Shown here in pieces: positions 1 to 5,071 of a stretch of DNA of 5,071 nt. Origin of the DNA: Segatella copri (lineage in GTDB: Bacteria > Bacteroidota > Bacteroidia > Bacteroidales > Bacteroidaceae); contig NZ_JAHOEA010000103.1 of assembly GCF_019127135.1 (NCBI RefSeq), positions 1 to 5,071 of the forward strand. Direction: 5' to 3'. The notes below the pieces were generated by a model. The model had not been told where the DNA came from. It ran no database searches and saw only the letters and a program-made list of their open reading frames with translations. The stretch's first letter is position 1; each line of letters starts with the position of its first letter. The position numbers and the translations under genes are program-made.

Positions 1-80
1 TATGCAACTTTTGGGTACACTATTTCAAAGATCGAATGTTAAACTAACATAACCCGTGAAGGGACTTTTTCAGTGCCCTC
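1..80. mobile_element. Possible terminal fragment of an insertion sequence (weak)
   Basis: This stretch has no supported gene, only short open frames that stop at 42, 44 or 52, as the tail of an upstream gene might. Its last 20 bases (61-80) run GGGACTTTTT then CAGTGCCCTC, which resembles from memory the terminal repeats of some Bacteroidetes insertion sequences such as the IS1182 group; this could not be checked. The GC-rich repeat that follows starts abruptly at base 80. In the copy at 4927-4971 the same repeat is preceded by the left arm of a hairpin (CCCAGGGC), which is missing here. That abrupt loss fits an insertion into the repeat. Only one end would be in the window, so the call is tentative. 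Confidence 0.25.
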
Positions 81-144
81 CCTGGGCTAGGAGCTTCTGC
101 CCTTTCAGGGCGTGCTGCTTCTGGGGCTTTTGGGCCTTCAGCCC
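80..144. repeat. GC-rich intergenic hairpin repeat, upstream copy
   Basis: Bases 80-120 are a perfect 41-base inverted match to 4768-4808, and 80-112 match 4939-4971 directly with one mismatch (C97 versus T4956). The unit contains the small hairpin GCCCT-TTC-AGGGC (99-111) and the core GCTTCTGCCCT (93-103). After 120 the similarity to the downstream copy continues imperfectly with an indel. A second small hairpin, GGGC-CTTCA-GCCC, lies at 132-144. The base composition contrasts sharply with the AT-rich sequence that follows. It is probably a member of a dispersed, non-coding repeat family, but the copy number in the genome cannot be seen here. Confidence 0.8.
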
Positions 145-182
145 GTAAACCACATGCGAAACTTGAATAAATGATAGAAATG

Positions 183-218
183 AAACCTACAATCAATTGG
201 TTTGATTGTAGGTTTTTT
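183..218 (+). terminator. Intrinsic (rho-independent) terminator
   Basis: A perfect 14-base stem (183-196 pairing with 202-215) closes a five-base loop TTGGT. The 3' arm runs into six consecutive T residues (213-218). This is a classic intrinsic terminator for transcription entering from the left. No gene end is visible immediately before it, so it presumably stops transcripts from a gene or mobile element beyond the left edge and insulates the pilus operon. The other strand has a few A residues before the stem, giving only weak bidirectional potential. Confidence 0.85.
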
Positions 219-251
219 AATTGCTTGCTAAAAAGGTGGCTACTGGCATTT

Positions 252-271
252 TTTTTGTGTTGTAACAAAAA
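252..271. promoter_or_regulatory. Small inverted repeat upstream of the operon promoter
   Basis: TTTTTGT at 252-258 and ACAAAAA at 265-271 are perfect inverted seven-base arms around a six-base spacer. The site lies about 65 bases upstream of the -7 box, where an activator or repressor could bind. The region is generally A/T-rich, so such a repeat can arise by chance. No regulator gene in the window supports it. Confidence 0.2.
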
Positions 272-309
272 CGTTATCTTATTTATCATTTAATTTTTAT
301 TAAATATTG

Positions 310-344
310 TTTAAGACCTAAATCAATTTTATGTTGTACTTTTG
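310..344 (+). promoter_or_regulatory. Bacteroides-type promoter for the pilus operon
   Basis: TACTTTTG at 337-344 matches the Bacteroides sigma-ABfr -7 consensus TAnnTTTG and is followed by GCACCCG, a context common after such boxes. The -33 element is weak: the best candidate is TTTAAG at 310-315, 21 bases upstream, against the consensus TTTG. Transcription would start near 350, giving an untranslated leader of roughly 55 bases before the start codon at 406. A palindrome TTTTCGAAAA (354-363) lies at the start of this leader. No flanking inverted repeats that would suggest an invertible promoter were seen close by. Confidence 0.65.
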
Positions 345-405
345 CACCCGGAATTTTCGAAAAGAATTAATAACTAGAAAAGAAGTTTATAAAGATGAAA
401 CATTC

Positions 406-1401
406 ATGAAAAGATGTAAAAGATATATAGGACTATTCTTATACTGTTGGCTCCTTATCATTTCGCTTACTTCTTGCATTTATGATGACTATTCCGGTTG
501 TCCCCAAAAGGATAACCGTAGAATGGTGCGGATTAATGTGGATTGGCATTTGTTTGATAAAGAGGTGCCTACTGGTATGACGGTCATGGTGTTTCCCTGG
601 TCAGGTGGTGCTCCGCATACTGTCTTGACTAATGAGATAACTCATGCCGACTTTTCCTTAGAACCTGGAAAATATCATGTACTGGTATTCAACCAGAGTA
701 CGACCGAGTTTGGTACACTCGACTTTCAGGGAATGGACTCTTACGAGACGGCGCGAGCTGTGGTACTACATACAACATCGCGCTGGTACTCGCGTGGAGA
801 TAATGAATTGATAGGGGTTGAGCCCGAGTGGCTTGCCTCTGATAAACTCGATGAATTCGATGTTTCTGGAGACTATTCTGAGGCTACTTTAACGCCAAGG
901 AATGTGCTTTCGCATATCCAGGTCAACGTGAAAGTTCCAGGTATAGGAAACCTGTATTCTGCGAGAGGATCCTTAACTGGTATTTCAGAAGGATTTCTGC
1001 TGGGACAGGGGAAGCCGCTTCAGAGTAGTAAGGTGACTTATCTTCTGGAGTCCTGGACTAAAACGATAGATAAAAATGACGCGACACTGGGAACGTTGAC
1101 GACATCGTTTAAATGTTTTGGCCTACCAGAAACTGCCCATCTTGATGCAGAAAACAATAAGCTGTCTTTTTCTGCTTTGTTGATAGACAAAAAGACGCAG
1201 GTAGATTATCAGTTTGCGGTAGGAGATAAGTTTGAGGAAGATGAAAATTCATCGGAGTTAGGTTATTTTTCTTCTCTCCATGTTGATGTTGAGTTGCCGA
1301 AACCTTTACCTGAGGTGAATCCTTCGGAAGGAAGTTCTGGCGGTTTTGACGTCACGGTCAAGGATTGGGGTAAACCTGAGGATATTGATATGGAACTGTA
1401 G
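406..1401 (+). CDS. DUF5119 family lipoprotein, fimbria-associated
   Basis: This 331-residue protein starts with basic residues MKRCKR, a hydrophobic stretch and a lipobox LTSC with the lipidated cysteine at residue 24. Acidic residues follow closely (CIYDD), as in Bacteroidetes surface lipoproteins. The body resembles DUF5119 proteins, which commonly head fimbrillin operons: VRINVDW, GMTVMVFPW, LEPGKYHVLVFN, a GSLTG segment followed by GFLLGQG, and a late VDVELPKPLP. It ends in a GGFDVTVKDW strand-like tail similar in pattern to pilin C-termini. An in-frame ATG at 331 would add 25 residues, but it lies just before the -7 box and would put a charged extension before the signal peptide, so 406 was chosen. 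It is the first gene of the operon, 67 bases before a fimbrillin. Its exact role is unknown; a base (anchor) or accessory subunit is inferred. The family call is from recognition of sequence patterns. Confidence 0.88.
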   Translation: MKRCKRYIGLFLYCWLLIISLTSCIYDDYSGCPQKDNRRMVRINVDWHLFDKEVPTGMTVMVFPWSGGAPHTVLTNEITHADFSLEPGKYHVLVFNQSTTEFGTLDFQGMDSYETARAVVLHTTSRWYSRGDNELIGVEPEWLASDKLDEFDVSGDYSEATLTPRNVLSHIQVNVKVPGIGNLYSARGSLTGISEGFLLGQGKPLQSSKVTYLLESWTKTIDKNDATLGTLTTSFKCFGLPETAHLDAENNKLSFSALLIDKKTQVDYQFAVGDKFEEDENSSELGYFSSLHVDVELPKPLPEVNPSEGSSGGFDVTVKDWGKPEDIDMEL

Positions 1402-1468
1402 AAATAGTAAAGTGATAAGAATCAGATAAAGTAATAATAGATTAGTTTAATTTAAAAACATAATAGAT

Positions 1469-2542
1469 ATGTATAAGAAATTTTTTATGGGTATTGCTGC
1501 AATGGCAGCGTTAACATTGGTAAGTTGTTCAAGCGATGACTTGAATAGTTTTTCAGACAATTCTTCTAAGAACGAGGCTATCAGCTTTGATGGCTATTTG
1601 GGAAGAAGTGCAGTTGCTGTAAATGGTTCACGTGGTAGCGAGGTGAAGATAGGTGATCTTCAGACATCTGCTGATGGTTTTGGTGTGTTTGGTAACTATA
1701 ACTCTACGGGGGGGCAGGAGTTTGGTGCTAATTTGTTCAACAATCAGCAGGTAAAATATTCTAGTACAGATAAAAAGTGGGAATATACTCCTCTTAAGTA
1801 TTGGCTAACACCAGGCCATATTGATTTCTTGGCGTATGCTCCTTATAATGCAGGAGCGTTTGAAAATACATATCATCTTAAATTTAATGTATCAGGAACA
1901 ATTACTGAGCAGAAAGATTTGTTGTATGCTAAAGCTGTTGGTCAGACAAAAGAAAATGGTACAGTGACATTTAATTTTGCTCATGCTTTGTCTAGACTTG
2001 GTTATTCTGTAAAGTTAAAAGATGCTAGTTATGAATCTGTAGCAACTATTACATTGAATAAGATTACATTGGCAGGATCTAAAGATCTAGCACAAAATGC
2101 TTTCTACAAAGAGGGTACCATAGATTTGTCTACAGGTAATTGGTCAACAGCATCTTCTAATGATACTAAATATAATGATGCTAAGCAAAATTTTGTATGG
2201 TTCGATAATGAGACGTCTGGTAAAACGTTAAGTAGTAATGATGATGATGCAATTAAAAATTCTGACAGCGAATATTTGTTTGTAATTCCACAGAATTTCT
2301 CTAACGGAAATGCAAATAATGATCAACTTTATGTTATCGTAGAGTACACTATAAGCTATAAGGATGGTGTAAAGGCAACAATAAAAAATAAGGTTTGTAA
2401 GCAACTTACAAATAACTTCTTGCAGAGCAAGGCATATACAATCAACTTGACCATTGGTCTGACTCCAATCGAATTCAATGCTGAGGTTACTGGTTGGGAT
2501 CCTATAAATGGTGATGCAATCGATATCGATTCTTGGAAGTAA
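1469..2542 (+). CDS. Fimbrillin family lipoprotein, probable major (stalk) pilin
   Basis: This 357-residue protein has a short signal peptide ending in lipobox LVSC (cysteine 20), followed by SSDD, like known Bacteroidetes surface lipoprotein export signals. The fimbrillin-like (Mfa_like_1) pattern is complete: FDGYLGR near residue 45, GFGVFGNY at 70-77, WEYTPLKYW at 104-112, FLAYAPY at 120-126, DLLYA at 150-154, FAHALSRL at 170-177, FVIPQ at 271-275 and a C-terminal IEFNAEVTGWDP from 334. Arginines 46 and 55 lie in the first strand, where related pilins are cut by a protease before polymerisation. The intact C-terminal strand suits donor-strand exchange. The gene is notably AT-rich and lies second in the operon, behind an AT-rich 67-base gap. 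The stalk role is inferred from this completeness and is not proven. Confidence 0.9.
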   Translation: MYKKFFMGIAAMAALTLVSCSSDDLNSFSDNSSKNEAISFDGYLGRSAVAVNGSRGSEVKIGDLQTSADGFGVFGNYNSTGGQEFGANLFNNQQVKYSSTDKKWEYTPLKYWLTPGHIDFLAYAPYNAGAFENTYHLKFNVSGTITEQKDLLYAKAVGQTKENGTVTFNFAHALSRLGYSVKLKDASYESVATITLNKITLAGSKDLAQNAFYKEGTIDLSTGNWSTASSNDTKYNDAKQNFVWFDNETSGKTLSSNDDDAIKNSDSEYLFVIPQNFSNGNANNDQLYVIVEYTISYKDGVKATIKNKVCKQLTNNFLQSKAYTINLTIGLTPIEFNAEVTGWDPINGDAIDIDSWK

Positions 2543-2560
2543 TCGTATCAGATAAAAATA

Positions 2561-3670
2561 ATGAATTTAAATTATCATAAGATGAAGTTTCTTCGTTTAG
2601 CTTTTTATGTTTTGATAGCACAGCTGGTATTATCTGGTTGTGCCGGCGAAGCTGTGGAAGAAACTTCATCTTCTTCATCTTCTGATTCTTCTTCTTCTTC
2701 TGAAATCAACTTTGATGCTTATGTGGGTCGGAATGCTTCAACCCGTACTAGTGTAACCGATATTGATTTTCTCAAACGGGATATAAAAAACCCAGATAAC
2801 TTTAACGCTGGATTTGGTGTCTTTGCAAGATACAACCATATATCTCTGCTGGATACTGAACACGTAACCTGGAATAAAGATCAAAATCATTGGGAATATA
2901 CAAATACCCGATATTGGCCAAGTGAAGGATCTGTGGATTTCTATGCCTTTGCGCCTTATAGTGATGTCCCAAAACTGAATAATAATTTCGAAATAGTTTT
3001 TCCTGCTAATTGGTCTCCTGTAGATTTGGTGTATGCTAATGCTGAGAATCAGAAAAAGGCTGACAACCCTGTTAAATTTACTTTCAAACATGCTTTGGCT
3101 CGTTTGAGCTTTGAAATCACAGCCAATCCGAAAATAGAGGAAAAGGATGTAGTTATAAAAGTTAAAGAGGTGAAACTATATGGTGAGAAAGAAACTATAG
3201 GCATCTTTCGTATGGAGGGCCGTCTGAATCTTAAAACGGGAGGTTGGAGCCCCTACGATAATGGTACTAGATGGTTTTATACTTGGACACCAGATGGCAA
3301 TGTAGAAGGCGAAGAAGATGGCAAAGAAGATGGCGAAGAAAATAACAAAAAAAATAGTATCATATATAAGTTAAGTGTACCTCCTCAGTTAGACTATAAA
3401 CATGATAAAGTAACAAATGATAAGGATTCTTATATCTTTATAATCCCTCAGAAGAAGCCCGATTACTTTAATCTAAAGATAACTTATACGGTAACGCAGG
3501 GAGATTTTGAGGAAGAGGTGACGGTATATAAAGATCTGTTAAAAGTTCTTCCAGGAGATAGTGATCCGTATTTTAAAGGAGGAAAAGCGTATGTCTTTCA
3601 TTTGATACTTTCACTTGATCCTATCGATTTCAAAGTAGAGACTACTGTCGATAATTGGGGGATAGGGTGA
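2561..3670 (+). CDS. Fimbrillin family lipoprotein with Ser-rich linker
   Basis: This 369-residue protein begins 18 bases after the previous stop. A second ATG at 2582 would remove seven residues and leave a more typical 20-residue signal peptide; either start could be used. The lipobox is LSGC (cysteine 27 from the first ATG). A serine-rich linker (residues 36-47) separates the lipid anchor from the fold. Fimbrillin motifs follow in order: FDAYVGR at 51-57, GFGVFARY at 84-91, WEYTNTRYWP at 111-120, FYAFAPY at 127-133, DLVYA at 155-159, FKHALARL at 175-182, IFIIPQ at 292-297 and a final DPIDFKVETT then VDNW at 353-366. Arginines 57 and 62 are candidate processing sites. An acidic tandem repeat (residues 250-265) forms a likely exposed loop. 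It is probably a second stalk or accessory pilin; which of the two cannot be decided from sequence alone. Confidence 0.88.
   Translation: MNLNYHKMKFLRLAFYVLIAQLVLSGCAGEAVEETSSSSSSDSSSSSEINFDAYVGRNASTRTSVTDIDFLKRDIKNPDNFNAGFGVFARYNHISLLDTEHVTWNKDQNHWEYTNTRYWPSEGSVDFYAFAPYSDVPKLNNNFEIVFPANWSPVDLVYANAENQKKADNPVKFTFKHALARLSFEITANPKIEEKDVVIKVKEVKLYGEKETIGIFRMEGRLNLKTGGWSPYDNGTRWFYTWTPDGNVEGEEDGKEDGEENNKKNSIIYKLSVPPQLDYKHDKVTNDKDSYIFIIPQKKPDYFNLKITYTVTQGDFEEEVTVYKDLLKVLPGDSDPYFKGGKAYVFHLILSLDPIDFKVETTVDNWGIG
2666..2701 (+). repeat. TCT/TCA trinucleotide run encoding a serine tract
   Basis: Twelve codons form six serines, one aspartate (GAT at 2684-2686) and five serines, almost all TCT. The tract lies just after the lipidated cysteine and before the first fimbrillin strand, so it acts as a flexible linker. 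Because the repeat unit is three bases, slippage would change linker length without breaking the frame. Confidence 0.85.
3308..3355 (+). repeat. Four 12-base tandem units inside the second fimbrillin
   Basis: Units start at 3308, 3320, 3332 and 3344. The first is GGCGAAGAAGAT; the others differ by one to a few bases, and the last is strongly A-rich. They encode GEED, GKED, GEEN and NKKN. The stretch lies between the GGWSPYDNGTRW region and the conserved IIPQ strand, where the other fimbrillins here also have a variable loop. The graded divergence suggests old in-frame duplication by slippage. Confidence 0.75.
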
Positions 3671-3706
3671 CAATGAAACAATGTTTTTATAAGGATAATC
3701 TGGAAT

Positions 3707-4642
3707 ATGAAGCGGAATATTTATAGTTATAGTAAGTTATGGATGATTCTCTTTGTCTTGATGGGTGCAGCCTGTACCAATCAAGTGGAGGATGCTATTC
3801 CTGTATCTGGTCAGCCTATTGGGTTTTCTGTGCAATCAGATTGGAAGGAAATTCCCAATACTCGTTTGGTTGATGTTAATGGTACAATGAAATTTACCGG
3901 AGGTGACAAGGTTCAGATTTTCGGTTTTCATAAATCTTCTCAAGGTGCGGATGAGAATGTTCAGTTTATGTATGATGTAAAAAATCCGAATAATGGTCAG
4001 ATAGTAACCTATGATGATAAGAGTAATAGCTGGAATTATACCCCCAAGCGTTTCTGGCCTAAATATGGACTGCTAGATTTTTATGCCAGTTATCCATGCA
4101 ATCCATACAACTCTATTCACTATGACGTAGAAAAGAAGATGATGACTTATGAAAATAATTTGACACAAGATCTGTTGTATGGCTTAGCTACCGATTGGAA
4201 TCGTGAAAAGAACCCGACCGTATCGATCTGGATGGTGCATGCCTTGGCTAAGGTGAATATTATTTTTGACAAGTCTTTGGGTGATATCGGACAAGTTACA
4301 GTCTCGGGTTACAAAGCTGGCCATTTCTCTCCAATGAGCAATGACCATGGAGTCCCTGTTTGGGAAATTGATGATGTTAACACGCATATTAATGCTACCT
4401 TTGAATATAAAGACCTGATTAAAAATAATCCTGTTACCGTTACCGTATTTATCTTGCCGAAAAAGATTACGGGACTCTGGATGTGGGATTATGGTGGTCA
4501 CCCGATTGATGCTTCTAAAGAAATACAGCAATATACGTTTGAAGCAGGAAAGGTATATAATCTCACGATATCAAAAGGAGTACGGAAGAAAAATACAAAT
4601 AGCCGTTCTATAGCAATGTCTGTCCGTTGTGTTTCGGAATAG
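3707..4642 (+). CDS. Short fimbrillin family lipoprotein, candidate tip subunit
   Basis: This 311-residue protein starts 36 bases after the previous gene. Its signal peptide ends at GAAC (cysteine 23), a slightly unusual lipobox because glycine replaces the hydrophobic residue at -3. Fimbrillin motifs are present: IGFSVQ at 38-43, VQIFGF at 69-74, WNYTPKRFWP at 109-118, LLDFYASYP at 122-130, DLLYGLA at 155-161, MVHALAKVN at 176-184 and VFILPKK at 247-253. Arginine 53 is a candidate processing site. Unlike the other two fimbrillins it ends soon after YNLTISKG (284-291), with a basic tail and no closing hydrophobic strand with a VxxW-type end. Tip pilins of this superfamily start the polymer and do not need to donate such a strand, so a tip role is inferred. 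C-terminal truncation is an alternative; the next bases in the other two frames reach stops quickly and show no missing strand. Confidence 0.85.
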   Translation: MKRNIYSYSKLWMILFVLMGAACTNQVEDAIPVSGQPIGFSVQSDWKEIPNTRLVDVNGTMKFTGGDKVQIFGFHKSSQGADENVQFMYDVKNPNNGQIVTYDDKSNSWNYTPKRFWPKYGLLDFYASYPCNPYNSIHYDVEKKMMTYENNLTQDLLYGLATDWNREKNPTVSIWMVHALAKVNIIFDKSLGDIGQVTVSGYKAGHFSPMSNDHGVPVWEIDDVNTHINATFEYKDLIKNNPVTVTVFILPKKITGLWMWDYGGHPIDASKEIQQYTFEAGKVYNLTISKGVRKKNTNSRSIAMSVRCVSE

Positions 4643-4767
4643 CGAAAAAATATCGACCTGAACGGTTGAAATTACCCAATACGCCCTGAACCAGCGGTCA
4701 CCGGCCGAAGGGAATTGAAAATCGCTGGCCGAAGGGTAAAGCAAAGGTAAAGGGCAGAAGCCCCTGG

Positions 4768-4808
4768 AAGCAGCACGCCCTGAAAGGGCAGAAGCTCCTA
4801 GCCCAGGG
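4768..4808. repeat. Inverted downstream copy of the 41-base repeat
   Basis: These 41 bases are the exact reverse complement of 80-120. The copy includes the GCCCT-GAA-AGGGC hairpin and leads into the CCCAGGGC-ATC-GCCCTGGG hairpin, whose left arm begins in it. It lies 125 bases after the last pilus gene. With the upstream copy it encloses the entire operon and its promoter. Confidence 0.9.
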
Positions 4809-4841
4809 CATCGCCCTGGGTAATTACGGACACAAACCTGT

Positions 4842-4906
4842 CGCCCTGTAAGGGCAAAAGCTTTCAAATACCTGGCAGTATACAAAGCTTTTGCCCTTAC
4901 AGGGCG
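4842..4906. repeat. Perfect 23-base inverted repeat
   Basis: The arms at 4842-4864 and 4884-4906 are perfect reverse complements and are separated by 19 bases that contain ATACCTGGC and GTATAC. Each arm holds the repeat core (AGGGCAAAAGC). No T run follows the right arm, so it is not a standard intrinsic terminator. It is a strong potential hairpin in RNA or cruciform in DNA. Confidence 0.9.
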
Positions 4907-4998
4907 TCTTGCTGATTGCTATTATACCCAGGGCGTTGCCCTGGGCTAGGAGCTTTTGCCCTTTCAGGGCGTCAGGGCGTCTTGCTGATTGCTATTAT
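4900..4998. repeat. 26-base direct repeat with 73-base period
   Basis: The 26 bases at 4900-4925, beginning CAGGGCGTCTTGC, recur identically at 4973-4998. Between them is a hairpin repeat copy (4927-4971) in the same orientation as the upstream copy at 80-112. The arrangement looks like a tandem duplication of one repeat module or the target of repeated insertion. Confidence 0.85.
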
Positions 4999-5071
4999 GC
5001 CCCCGGCTCGCCCAGGTATTCGAAGATGGTGGATACCTGGCGGGGAGGGAAATACTGGCTACGCTCCTGGT

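Larger units (their letters stand above)
4681..5071. repeat. Non-coding mosaic of GC-rich hairpin repeats
   Basis: No gene is supported here; frames are open mainly because of repeated GC-rich words. The 11-base core AGGGCARAAGC occurs at 4751-4761, 4785-4795 and 4851-4861 on the + strand and inverted at 4887-4897 and 4952-4962, with a sixth inverted copy upstream at 93-103. Hairpins include CGGT-C-ACCG (4695-4703), GCCCT-GAA-AGGGC (4777-4789), CCCAGGGC-ATC-GCCCTGGG (4802-4820), CCCAGGGC-GTT-GCCCTGGG (4927-4945) and CCAGGTAT/ATACCTGG (5012-5019 with 5033-5040). GGCCGAAGGG is repeated at 4703-4712 and 4727-4736. No ordinary terminator with a T run was found after the last gene, so these structures may end or stabilise the transcript, which is inference. 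Confidence 0.8.

Noticed and set aside
183..215. Inverted repeat as an invertible promoter boundary
   Set aside because: The two arms are separated by only five bases and followed by a T run, which fits a terminator. No second copy of the arm flanks the promoter.
44..289. Open frame of 81 codons on the minus strand
   Set aside because: It runs through the intrinsic terminator, the AT-rich spacer and the GC-rich repeat. It has no recognisable domain, and its Ala/Pro/Arg-rich part is a translation of the repeat.
1402..1468. Internal promoter before the major pilin gene
   Set aside because: The gap is AT-rich, but no TAnnTTTG box was found in it. It looks like a translation-enhancing leader within the operon.
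2738..3091. Open frame of 117 codons on the minus strand
   Set aside because: It lies entirely inside the second fimbrillin, on the opposite strand of a region with conserved motifs, so it is a shadow frame.
4184..4531. Open frame of 115 codons on the minus strand
   Set aside because: It lies entirely inside the third fimbrillin and has no own start context or domain.
4643..4680. Intrinsic terminator directly after the last gene
   Set aside because: The bases after the stop codon include an A run but no stable stem followed by T residues on the + strand.
4571..4885. Open frame of 104 codons on the minus strand
   Set aside because: It overlaps the 3' end of the last fimbrillin and otherwise translates the hairpin repeat mosaic. 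Annotators often call such frames hypothetical proteins, but nothing supports expression.
4681..5071. CRISPR array
   Set aside because: Repeats occur in both orientations with irregular spacing, and the spacers are themselves repeat parts. Only one direct repeat pair of 26 bases exists.

Overview
The window looks like a piece of a Bacteroidales chromosome, most likely Bacteroides or a close relative. The evidence is an AT-rich genome with no Shine-Dalgarno sites, a Bacteroides-type -7 box (TACTTTTG) ahead of the first gene, and four consecutive genes that all encode lipoproteins of the Bacteroidia fimbria (type V pilus) superfamily.

Layout. Positions 1-80 may be the tail of an insertion sequence. 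Positions 80-144 carry a GC-rich, hairpin-forming repeat. A strong intrinsic terminator (183-218) then isolates the locus from upstream transcription. An AT-rich promoter region with a -7 box at 337-344 leads into one operon on the + strand: a DUF5119-type lipoprotein (406-1401), a fimbrillin (1469-2542), a second fimbrillin with a serine-rich linker and an acidic tandem repeat (2561-3670), and a third, shorter fimbrillin without the usual C-terminal strand (3707-4642). Gaps between genes are 67, 18 and 36 bases, with no promoter or terminator evident between them. From about 4681 to the window end there is no convincing gene, only a dense mosaic of short GC-rich inverted and direct repeats.

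How the genes may work together. Members of this superfamily are exported as lipoproteins, trimmed by a protease near the N-terminus, and polymerised by inserting the C-terminal strand of one subunit into the groove of the next. By inference, the 1469 gene is the best candidate for the stalk pilin, the 2561 gene is a second stalk or accessory pilin, the 3707 gene is a candidate tip subunit because it lacks the donor-like C-terminus, and the DUF5119 lipoprotein is a candidate base or accessory subunit. No recognisable FimB/Mfa2 anchor, protease or dedicated regulator is present in the window.

The most unusual structure outside the genes is the repeat family. A perfect 41-base copy lies at 80-120 and again, inverted, at 4768-4808, so the whole pilus operon sits between inverted repeats. 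Further copies form a 23-base perfect palindrome arm pair and a 73-base-period direct repeat at the right end.
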